From: Acidobacteriaceae bacterium | GTDB taxonomy: Bacteria; Acidobacteriota; Terriglobia; Terriglobales; SbA1 | Reading direction: 5' to 3' | Assembly (NCBI GenBank): GCA_003136335.1 | Contig: PLEA01000391.1 | Location: forward strand, 27,066 to 34,507 | DNA length: 7,442 nucleotides | Shown: positions 1-5,924 of the stretch, piece by piece | How positions within the stretch are numbered: the first letter of the stretch is position 1 | How the letters are laid out: the number at the start of each line of letters is the position of its first letter | Translations under genes and position numbers: made by a program | Notes under the pieces: generated by a model | Seen by the model: only the letters and a program-made list of their open reading frames with translations | The model's database searches: none | What the model was told of the DNA's origin: nothing

Positions 1-1
1 T

Positions 2-2002
2 ACCGTCACGAAAGAAGTCGCGATAGCTTCAGGCAAGAGTTCGGTGAAGTTGGCGCCCGCTGAGTTCTCGCAGCTAACGGTGCAGCACCCGCGATTATGG
101 TGGCCGAACGGATACGGCCAGCCGGAGCTGTATACGTTGCAACTGAGCTTTTCGGAAGGAAGCAAAGTATCCGACAGCAAGCAATTGCGATTCGGGATTC
201 GTGAGAGCACTTATGAATTGAGCTTGCTGGACAGTGCTGGCCACCTGCGGCGTTTGGAATATTCTCCGACCACGGCCAGGGTGAAAGGAGAGCGGGTGGT
301 CGACGTCACTCATGACGGAATGCGCGACATTCCCGCTGCGGAGCCGTTCCCGCCAACTTTTCCACCTCAGTGGAAGGAGGGATGGAAGTCGTGGGTGTCG
401 TCGCTGACGCCGGGAGGTGAATCGTCGGCGTCGGTGCAGATGCTCGAGGACACCAAACCTGCGCCTTATCTCGTGATCAAAGTAAATGGCGTACGAATCG
501 CGTGTCGCGGAGGAAACTGGGGTATGGACGATTCGCGCAAGCGGGTCTCACGCGAACGTCTGGAGCCCTATTTTCGCCTGCACCGCGATGCCAACTTGAA
601 CATCATCCGCAACTGGGTTGGCCAGAACACCGAGGAGGTTTTTTATGATTTGGCCGATGAATATGGACTGCTGGTGTGGAACGATTTTTGGGAATCCACG
701 GAGAACTATAACGTCGAAGCCGAGGATGTTGATCTCTTTCTGAAAAATGCACGCGACACCATCCTGCGATTTCGGAATCATCCGTCGATTGTGATGTGGT
801 GCGGTCGCAACGAAGGCGTGCCGCAGCCCGTTCTCAACGAAGGTCTTGACGAATTGGTGCGATCGCAGGACGGGACGCGCTACTATTCGCCCAGTTCCAA
901 CCGCATCAATCTTCAGAATAGCGGGCCGTATAAATACACCGATCCAACGCTCTACTACACAACCCTGAATCGCGGGTTCTCGGTGGAAACGGGAACGCCG
1001 TCGTTTTCCACCATGGAGTCTTTTCAGGCATGGATTCCCAAGGCAGATCAATGGCCGGTCAGCGATGACTGGGCATACCATGACTGGCACCAGAGCGGAA
1101 ACGGCGATATGGCGAGGTTCATGGCGGAAATGCAAGCGGAGTTCGGCGCTCCGGCGAGCCTGGAAGATTTCGAGCGCAAAGCGCAGATGCTCGACTACGT
1201 GGATCATCGCGCGATTTTTGAGGGGATGAATGCGCACCTGTGGGCTCCGAACAGTGGGCGGATGCTATGGATGACCCAGCCCGCGTGGCCCAGCAATACC
1301 TGGCAGATCCTCAACTCGGATTACGACACGCAGTCTTCATTCTATGGCGTAAAGAAGGCGTGCGAGCCGGTGCATGTGCAGCTCGATCTTTCGAACTACA
1401 ACGTGGCGGTAGTGAATACAACCAATGATCCGCACACGGGATTGCTGGTGAGCGGGAGCGTATTTTCCCTCGACAACAAACTGCTGCTTCATCACGAGGA
1501 GAAAAAAGACGCCGCTGCGGATAGCGAAACGGACGGATTCAAACTGGATCTTGCGCCGTTACTCCCCCCGGATGGAATTGTGCTGGTGAAGCTGGAGATG
1601 CGGAATTCTTCCGGCGCAATGGTGTCGGAAAATCTTTACTGGCTGGGTGGCGAGAGTTCGTCCTATCGGCCATTGAATCATCTGGCAGCTTCTTCCTTAG
1701 CGTTGACAGCCAATTCCACACCCGCGGGCGACGAGGTTCATGTGCAGGTGCAGATACGAAATACTGGAACGGTGGCATCACTGGAGAACAAATTGACGCT
1801 GGTGAATGCGGCGGATGGGTCTCGGATTCTGCCGGCGTATTACACGGATAACTATGTGTCGCTATTGCCGGGGGAAAGCCGGGAAATTGATATTAAGTAT
1901 CCTGCGAAATCTGCGAATGGTGCGGCGCAGCTAAACCTGCGCGGCTGGAATCTTGCGAAGCAGACCCTTCCGATAGCGTCGGCAGGAGCCGCTGCGAATT
2001 GA
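2..2002 (+). CDS. Glycoside hydrolase family 2 enzyme (exo-beta-glucosaminidase/mannosidase-like), 5' partial
   Basis: The reading frame is open from the first complete codon at position 2 to the TGA at 2000-2002. The gene therefore starts outside the window, and the GTG at 44 is not its start. Numbering from the codon at 2, WWPNGYGQP (about 33-41) is the signature of the GH2 immunoglobulin-like domain. The catalytic barrel begins near VNGVRIACRGGNWG (about 161). The segment WCGRNEG places the acid/base glutamate at E271 (codon 812-814), and FSVETGTPS followed by TMESF places the probable nucleophile at E329 (codon 986-988). The C-terminal YYTDNYVSLLPGESREI (about 613-630) is typical of the last beta-sandwich of exo-beta-D-glucosaminidases of the CsxA type. 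Such enzymes remove terminal sugars from oligosaccharides, usually outside the cytoplasm. Roughly 200 N-terminal residues (sugar-binding jelly roll and any signal peptide) are missing. The GH2 assignment is secure. The substrate (glucosamine, mannose or another sugar) is not settled by sequence reading. Confidence 0.93.
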   Translation, partial: TVTKEVAIASGKSSVKLAPAEFSQLTVQHPRLWWPNGYGQPELYTLQLSFSEGSKVSDSKQLRFGIRESTYELSLLDSAGHLRRLEYSPTTARVKGERVVDVTHDGMRDIPAAEPFPPTFPPQWKEGWKSWVSSLTPGGESSASVQMLEDTKPAPYLVIKVNGVRIACRGGNWGMDDSRKRVSRERLEPYFRLHRDANLNIIRNWVGQNTEEVFYDLADEYGLLVWNDFWESTENYNVEAEDVDLFLKNARDTILRFRNHPSIVMWCGRNEGVPQPVLNEGLDELVRSQDGTRYYSPSSNRINLQNSGPYKYTDPTLYYTTLNRGFSVETGTPSFSTMESFQAWIPKADQWPVSDDWAYHDWHQSGNGDMARFMAEMQAEFGAPASLEDFERKAQMLDYVDHRAIFEGMNAHLWAPNSGRMLWMTQPAWPSNTWQILNSDYDTQSSFYGVKKACEPVHVQLDLSNYNVAVVNTTNDPHTGLLVSGSVFSLDNKLLLHHEEKKDAAADSETDGFKLDLAPLLPPDGIVLVKLEMRNSSGAMVSENLYWLGGESSSYRPLNHLAASSLALTANSTPAGDEVHVQVQIRNTGTVASLENKLTLVNAADGSRILPAYYTDNYVSLLPGESREIDIKYPAKSANGAAQLNLRGWNLAKQTLPIASAGAAAN

Positions 2003-2036
2003 GGACCGCATGCTTAGGTGATGCGCCGTAGTTTCG

Positions 2037-2670
2037 TTAAACGTAGAAGGGACTGTAGTCTTGTACTTGACGTTCAATGACCCGCACGATCTCCGGGGTA
2101 ACATCCTCCGCCCTGGCCCAATGTTCTTCGTACCACTCCTGCAGCACCCTCACCGGACGGCCCGTAATCTGAACGTTTAGTTCAATGTTTTCCGTCGACC
2201 CTGGATGAGAAAGGTTGGAAGAACCGACCAGTGCGGCCGATCCGACCACCTCCATGCGGGCGTGGGTTATGTAAGCTTTGGCGTGGAATTTCTCTTGGGA
2301 TAGACGCGACACGCGATCTTGCCGGATCGCAGGCCGCCTACGATCGCAGGCACGCCTTGCAAGAAATCGTCCGTTCCTTTTCGGCTTCAATACTGTCATC
2401 CAAACTCCGCTTCGTATCTTCCAACGCCTCAACGAGGGCATTCTTGGTGCGAGGGGTCACGTCGCTGCCCATCAAGATGCGAAGTTGGTCGACCTTCTGC
2501 CACTCATCGTTGAGCGCAAGTAGTCCACCAATCTCAAAGTTGCCCGTTGCACAGTCAATCGCCTTTGAGATTTGGCACCAGTCGTGGAGGTAGCGTACTA
2601 CCTTCCAGTCCAAGTCACTGTTGTCGAGGATGAATAGCTCGCTACCAGTAGTACTGGTGCGAGTCGGCAT
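2037..2670 (-). pseudogene. PLD-domain (helicase-associated type) gene remnant: two frameshifts and 3' truncation
   Basis: Three minus-strand reading frames join into one phospholipase D-like domain. Frame one starts at the ATG at 2670 (GGAG at 2684-2681, 10 nt upstream) and reads GSELFILDNSDLDWK, ATGNFEIGGLLAL and LRILMGSDVTPRTK, to about 2371. Frame two (about 2368-2294) reads DFLQGVPAIV then LRSGKIACRVYPK. Frame three (about 2294-2037) reads KFHAKAYITHAR, GSSNLS and ENIELNVQITG, ending YSPFYV-stop. Each switch is repaired by adding one base: an A near 2370 and a G near 2294. The core is H-A-K followed by G-S-S-N; the Asp expected in a classical HxKxxxxD is His here. In the family as I remember it, this domain is the N-terminus of a roughly 1000-residue SNF2/DEAD-type helicase, so the helicase part appears lost. 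The remnant lies in a mobile-element zone, with only 34 bp separating its stop from the GH2 stop. Sequencing error could explain one shift, but not the missing 3' end. Confidence 0.8.
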
Positions 2671-2693
2671 CTGAGTTAAGCTCCGCCACCTGA

Positions 2694-3029
2694 TCCACGC
2701 CGCAGGATCGGAACAAACCGGAGGGCTGGCTATTCCCTTCACGCAGGGCTGAATGCGGGCACCTCACCACTGTTGCGAAACAGTTCCGAGATGCTCGCAC
2801 CAAAGCCGGCCTGCCCGAGTCCCTGGTGCTGTATTGCGCACGTCACACCTTTGGCACGGCGGCGTATGGAGCGACCGGAAATCTCGCGATGGTGATGAAT
2901 GTCATGGGCCACATCGATGTCCGTACCGCAATGCGGTACCAGCATCCGGTGTTGGATTCTGTGCGCGAAGCCATCGATCAGAGAAATCTACGTCACAAAC
3001 CACGTCACCGCGAGCTGAGGGTACAGTGA
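2694..3029 (+). pseudogene. Tyrosine recombinase (phage-type integrase), C-terminal remnant
   Basis: The frame is open from just after a TGA at 2691-2693 to the stop at 3027-3029, giving 111 codons with no convincing start. It reads GWLFPSRRAECGHLTTVAKQ, then LVLYCARHTFGT, MGHIDVRTAMRYQHP. This is the end of the catalytic domain of a tyrosine recombinase: Arg in C-A-R-H (codon 2841-2843), His in M-G-H, and the nucleophilic Tyr in M-R-Y-Q-H-P (codon 2937-2939). The box II His is replaced by Tyr (Y-C-A-R instead of H-x-x-R). The N-terminal DNA-binding domain and the first catalytic Arg are absent, and upstream sequence encodes the PLD remnant on the other strand. The fragment should be inactive. 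Its 3' end points at the tRNA-derived attachment site 25 bp downstream, which is where integrases of integrative elements commonly sit. Confidence 0.85.
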
Positions 3030-3054
3030 AGACGGCGGTAAGTGATTGAAAGAA

Positions 3055-3099
3055 TGGAGCCGACGAGCGGACTTGGACCGCTGACCTGCCGATTACGAA
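3055..3099 (-). repeat. tRNA-Thr(CGT) 3' fragment: integrase attachment (att) site remnant
   Basis: Read on the minus strand, these 45 bases fold as the 3' part of a tRNA. They give anticodon loop TTCGTAA (anticodon CGT), 3' anticodon stem TCGGC, variable region AGGTC, T stem AGCGG/CCGCT, T loop TCCAAGT, acceptor strand CGTCGGC, discriminator T, then CCA. The match starts exactly at the anticodon loop; the next bases (GTCTT on the minus strand) cannot form the 5' half of the stem. A tRNA 3' part beginning at the anticodon loop is the usual core duplicated by tyrosine integrases, and an integrase remnant ends 25 bp away. The T loop has C where the almost invariant T55 should be, so the copy is drifting. 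It cannot encode a tRNA by itself. The intact tRNA gene is outside the window. Confidence 0.85.
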
Positions 3100-3179
3100 A
3101 AGACCCAACCTTGCGTATGTTGTTGTGAAGTATAGGTGCTTCGAAGTGGTTTTGGCGCGTTTCAGGGTGTTCTGGGAAG

Positions 3180-3489
3180 CTATTGTGCAGCAGTTCGGGC
3201 AGCGGATTTTGGAGCCTGAGGAGCCGTTTTCCCCGCTGCAAATCGGCTACTCAGCAAGATGCTGTGCAGCAGCTCCTCGATTTGCCGTGAGGTGCCGATT
3301 TTTCGAGTTGCGAGCGCATCTCAGCGACTTCAGTTGTCGCGCAGATTCCGAGCCGATTGTTCCATCAGCGCAGGCGCTCAGTTCACGGTCGCCCCCAGCG
3401 CAGCACCGCTTGTATTTCTCGCGGCAGCGATAGGAACACGGGTCGTTCCGGCTGACCTTGAGAGTGCTGCGCCGGGGAGCAGGATTCAA
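3180..3489 (-). pseudogene. Degenerate SEC-C-motif reading frame
   Basis: An 80-codon minus-strand frame starts at the ATG at 3489. Residues 11-31 read KVSRNDPCSYRCREKYKRCC, close to the SEC-C zinc-binding motif, whose usual form is RNDPCPCGSGKKYKRCC. The outer cysteines and NDP/KYK/CC are kept, but the middle Pro-Cys-Gly-Ser-Gly is scrambled, so zinc binding is doubtful. After about residue 36 this frame loses protein-like character. A neighbouring frame (about 3300-3183) continues as a helix-like stretch (TSRQIEELLHSILLSSRF), but with three stops ahead of it and none inside it. I read this as a small SEC-C-containing gene in decay. I do not recognise the parent gene. A short intact 80-residue protein is the alternative. 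It lies on the far side of the att fragment, between the element and the protease operon. Confidence 0.35.
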
Positions 3490-3520
3490 TAGACGCTCTC
3501 TGCTCCCACAGTTCGAATGA

Positions 3521-3718
3521 TTACCGCCCCCGTCTTAGCAGCAAACATCCTCCGATGAAGGAAAATACGCCCACCACAGCGCCGATAGCCATGCCAGCCA
3601 AAAACGGTGGGGAGTGCGCAGCTTCGCCCGCATTCAAAAAGTACTGGTGCAGCAGATGTGCGAAGGCGAGCGTCGTGAATAACACAGCCAGTCCACTCAA
3701 GATGTTCACAATTCGCAT
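3521..3718 (-). CDS. Small two-helix membrane protein, unknown function
   Basis: The product has 65 residues. A first hydrophobic segment lies at about residues 4-25 (IVNILSGLAVLFTTLAFAHL). A short loop with H-Q-Y-F and G-E-A-A-H-S-P-P follows, then a second hydrophobic segment at about 38-60 rich in Gly and Ala, and a basic tail LLRRGR. This predicts an inner-membrane hairpin with a cytoplasmic Arg-rich tail. The ATG at 3718 is preceded by a strong GAGGTGG (3732-3726) at 7 nt, which supports a real gene. It begins 28 bp after the stop of the TPR-protease gene on the same strand, so the two are almost certainly co-transcribed. It may anchor or assist the protease, but nothing in the sequence shows that. 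I do not recognise the family. Confidence 0.75.
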   Translation of the reverse strand: MRIVNILSGLAVLFTTLAFAHLLHQYFLNAGEAAHSPPFLAGMAIGAVVGVFSFIGGCLLLRRGR

Positions 3719-3725
3719 TTCGATT

Positions 3726-3732
3726 CCACCTC
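3726..3732 (-). promoter_or_regulatory. Strong ribosome binding site of the small membrane protein gene
   Basis: The minus strand reads GAGGTGG, separated by 7 nt (ATCGAA plus one base) from the ATG at 3718. It lies inside the 28 bp between the two operon genes and indicates independent translation initiation of the second gene rather than stop-start coupling. Confidence 0.7.
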
Positions 3733-3746
3733 GACTAAGGAGTTCG

Positions 3747-5453
3747 CTATCTCGTGAAAGGGCTCACGCGCTTGGGGTCGTACTTGAAATCCACAAGGCC
3801 GTCGCGGTAGTCCAATTCCACTTCAAGCTGACGTAGCATGGCAAACCCCAGAAAGCCGGAAACTTCCGTCCCAGTGTGGCGGCTTATGGTGGAGAGGTCC
3901 AGCGTGATGATGCCCAAGTTCGCCTGCTGAAAGTGCCCGAAACGCAAAGTCGCTTTGTCAGAACTGTAGACCTTATCCACCGCGCCGTTCACACCATGAA
4001 CCTGCACACGGTCTTCGGAACTAACTTTGCTGACCTGCCGCCCGGCACGCACCGAGAGGAGATTGCTGAAGGCACCCGTGTCGAGTCCGAACAGCATGGA
4101 TTTGGAATTGTTCACGCTAGTGGGCACCAAGATGCTGTGGCCAAAGCGGAAAACTTTCGTCCAGTCCGCCATTTCGGGAGCAATGTAACGATCTCGGGGC
4201 AGGCGTCGTGAGGGTTTCACTGTCGGCGGGGAAGATTTCTGATCCTTCGGAGTCCCCTCATTCTCGCTATCTTCTTTCTGTTCCGAATTCGCCTGCTCCT
4301 CTCCCTCGCTGTTCAGCGATGTCGGGGTCACTGCGTCTTCGGGACGCTTGGGCAACGGAGATAGTTTGAGCCGCATTCCCGGAAGATCAATGTCAATGAG
4401 ATACGTTCCGAAAACATCAGCCCCGATCAATCCGTCTTCATCACCCACCGACCCCTTGTCGCTTACGGAGATCACACAGTCTTGGAACTCCAGTTCGCCG
4501 ATTCGGATGTGATCTGCTACCGCCGTGTAGCCGCTTTGCAAGCCTTTGTCGCCGATGCCTGCGTAGTGCGTCCTAGAAACGGAGGTCAATCCCGCCTTCT
4601 CAGCTAGCTTGCGGTTTACCATGATCCCGCCTGCTCCGGTGTCAAGAAGCAGATGGGCGTTCCGGTCATTGAGGCGAACCGACAGGCCTATGCCCCGCAT
4701 CCGACGTGCATCCGCCCCGTACATTGTCACCAACTTGGTTTCGGTCTGCTCCACTTTGCTGACCAGCCTGCACGCATGAATGGGTTTGTCTGCTGTAGCT
4801 TTCAGAAACTCCAAATACTCGGTCATCCACTTTGTTTCTTCTTCATCATCAGGATGGGGACCGCTGAGGTAGGCCTCCAATGCCGCCAGCCTCTCCTTTC
4901 GTGGAAGCATCCGCAGCCATGCCCTCTGCACCTCGATATTGTCTGGAGCAACCTCATGGGCGCTCTGTAGCTGGTCATAGGCTTTCCGGTAGAGGGAGTA
5001 CGAGCCATACAACCGTGCCAGCCCGAGATAGGCATGCACTTCCTTCGGATCAAGCTTCTTTGCCGTTAGGTAAGACACTTCGGCATCGGACATTTCACCG
5101 CGACGAAACTGGGCATCACCCTTCGCCGCCAGCAGCGCCGCCGAATTGGGCTGCGTGGCCAACGCGGCGTTCACGCCGTCCAACGCTTCATCAATCTTCT
5201 GTTGCCGCAACATTGCCCGCACCAGCCCAACTTGCGCAGCCACCAATTCCGCAGGCAGGAGCCGCGAATCATTCTTCAGAAGGGCCTGATAGCCAGCCTC
5301 CGCTTCCGCGAACTTGCCCGCCCGATAAAATTGGTCGGCAGCCGCAAGTTCCGGATTCGTAGCTGGCGGCTTGGCGTCATCACCAAGCACTGTGGTCCGC
5401 AGCGAGAGCAGCAGAAGAACGGTGACGAGGGCCGAACGCAAGAAAGCGAACAT
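3747..5453 (-). CDS. Exported TPR protein with two retropepsin-like aspartic protease domains
   Basis: A 568-residue product starts at the ATG at 5453. A GTG at 5465 would add four residues, but GGGAG (5469-5465) overlaps that GTG and sits 11 nt before the ATG. Numbering from the GTG, residues 5-28 are a signal sequence with a leucine-rich core. Residues about 38-225 are TPR-like helical repeats (Q-F-Y-R-A-G-K-F-A-E-A-E, then A-K-G-D-A-Q-F-R-R-G-E, then A-Y-L-G-L-A-R-L-Y-G). Two retropepsin-type domains follow. The first has LLLDTGAGGIMVN (Asp275) and DGLIGADVF (345-352 region); the second has LFGLDTGAFSNLL (Asp462) and SGFLGFAML (536-544). An acidic, Ser/Pro-rich linker (about 371-425) separates them. 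Each half has its own D-T-G-A, so the chain could form an intramolecular protease dimer in the periplasm, with TPRs binding substrate or partner; this is inference. It heads the operon with the two-helix membrane protein. TPR plus aspartyl protease proteins are known in this phylum; natural substrates are not known to me. Confidence 0.92.
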   Translation of the reverse strand: MFAFLRSALVTVLLLLSLRTTVLGDDAKPPATNPELAAADQFYRAGKFAEAEAGYQALLKNDSRLLPAELVAAQVGLVRAMLRQQKIDEALDGVNAALATQPNSAALLAAKGDAQFRRGEMSDAEVSYLTAKKLDPKEVHAYLGLARLYGSYSLYRKAYDQLQSAHEVAPDNIEVQRAWLRMLPRKERLAALEAYLSGPHPDDEEETKWMTEYLEFLKATADKPIHACRLVSKVEQTETKLVTMYGADARRMRGIGLSVRLNDRNAHLLLDTGAGGIMVNRKLAEKAGLTSVSRTHYAGIGDKGLQSGYTAVADHIRIGELEFQDCVISVSDKGSVGDEDGLIGADVFGTYLIDIDLPGMRLKLSPLPKRPEDAVTPTSLNSEGEEQANSEQKEDSENEGTPKDQKSSPPTVKPSRRLPRDRYIAPEMADWTKVFRFGHSILVPTSVNNSKSMLFGLDTGAFSNLLSVRAGRQVSKVSSEDRVQVHGVNGAVDKVYSSDKATLRFGHFQQANLGIITLDLSTISRHTGTEVSGFLGFAMLRQLEVELDYRDGLVDFKYDPKRVSPFTR

Positions 5454-5464
5454 TGGATGATGCA

Positions 5465-5469
5465 CTCCC
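5465..5469 (-). promoter_or_regulatory. Ribosome binding site that decides the start of the TPR-protease gene
   Basis: GGGAG on the minus strand ends within the first base of a candidate GTG start, so it cannot serve that codon. It lies 11 nt before the ATG at 5453. A possible minus-strand -10 box TACTCT lies at 5487-5482, but no convincing -35 is visible. Confidence 0.5.
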
Positions 5470-5686
5470 GGTGAGCGGAGCAGAGTAGCACGATTTTCGG
5501 TCTTCGGCGCAGTCCTTTCCGCCGTCGTGCCTTCACCCGCATGACTTAGTAGCCGCTGTCCTCACTGAGGAAGGTGAACTCGCCCGATGACGCCGGAGAT
5601 TTGCTCATTCGCGATTCGGCGCTCTGGGATTGCGGCATTCATCGGGGATTCATTTTCGCACGAACGGCTCCGGCGTGGGTGATCCG

Positions 5687-5848
5687 TCAGGAAGGCGATC
5701 TGCGGGGATTTGCCTCCCCGAGTGGATTCAGGGTCAGCTTGGGCGTCTCAACCACCGTTGGCGGGCTTTGTGGCCAAGTAGGAACCATCTCAAAGGAGCC
5801 ATAGTGACCCACATTGCGATCCCCATTGTGCTTTCCTGCCGCTGCCAT
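5687..5848 (-). CDS. Candidate 53-residue small protein, unknown function
   Basis: The ATG at 5848 is preceded by a good GAGGA at 7 nt on the minus strand. The 53-codon frame runs to the TGA at 5687-5689. The predicted peptide starts MAAAGKHNGDRN, is rich in Pro, Asn and Gly (W-P-Q-S-P-P-T-V-V-E-T-P), and has no membrane segment or cysteine. The start site is the main support. Length and composition do not exclude chance, and I do not recognise the product. After its stop another frame stays open for a further 40 or so codons, so a frameshifted longer gene is possible. It reads divergently from the gene at 5925, and its 5' part carries the left arm of the inverted repeat. Confidence 0.3.
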   Translation of the reverse strand: MAAAGKHNGDRNVGHYGSFEMVPTWPQSPPTVVETPKLTLNPLGEANPRRSPS

Positions 5849-5917
5849 CAACAATTCCTCAGATGACCCCGGTAATTAGCGGTTCGCTGGGTTATCCCGC
5901 TAAAGTGCACAATGGGG
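5821..5917. repeat. 11-bp perfect inverted repeat with an inner stem, overlapping the RBS of the 5925 gene
   Basis: CCCCATTGTGC at 5821-5831 is the exact reverse complement of GCACAATGGGG at 5907-5917. Between them, TAGCGG (5877-5882) and CCGCTA (5897-5902) form a second 6-bp inverted pair with a 14-nt loop. The right arm ends with GGGG, which is the only Shine-Dalgarno-like run before the ATG at 5925 (7 nt gap). If transcription begins before 5821, the left arm could cover the ribosome binding site. A dyad operator or the vestige of a small inverted-repeat element are other readings. Confidence 0.5.
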
Positions 5918-5924
5918 TAAAAGC

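Larger units (their letters stand above)
5466..5924. other. 459-bp intergenic region between the protease operon and the four-cysteine protein gene
   Basis: This divergent intergenic stretch should hold the promoters of both flanking genes, though none is convincing by eye. It contains one candidate minus-strand small gene (5687-5848) and an 11-bp inverted repeat (5821-5917) near its right end. A minus-strand stretch at about 5543-5690 is open in one frame for about 50 codons, without a start or ribosome binding site, and I do not call it. No RNA gene or transposon end was seen. Confidence 0.5.

Noticed and set aside
548..1237. A 229-codon open frame on the minus strand inside the GH2 gene
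   Set aside because: It is fully antisense to a well-supported GH2 catalytic domain, and its translation is rich in Arg, His and Ile with no recognisable motif.
2231..2593. Overlapping plus-strand frames opposite the PLD remnant
   Set aside because: The minus strand carries the recognisable PLD domain; these frames have low-complexity Ser/Arg content and no motif.
2037..3099. A defence system built on the PLD/helicase gene
   Set aside because: The gene is frameshifted and truncated and no partner genes remain, so no functional system can be claimed in this window.
3005..3241. A 78-codon minus-strand frame spanning the tRNA fragment
   Set aside because: It crosses the att core and the end of the integrase and has no protein-like pattern.
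3410..3445. A possible short inversion inside the SEC-C motif: the reverse complement of the scrambled part contains GCGGCAGCG, as would code for C-G-S-G
   Set aside because: Only nine GC-rich bases match, which chance easily explains.
4880..5362. A 160-codon plus-strand frame opposite the TPR region
   Set aside because: Its Pro/Ser/His-rich product is the antisense shadow of the TPR-coding strand, which has a signal peptide, a ribosome site and clear motifs.
5574..5866. Two plus-strand frames in the intergenic region
   Set aside because: No ribosome binding site or recognisable motif; the minus strand has the better start signal there.
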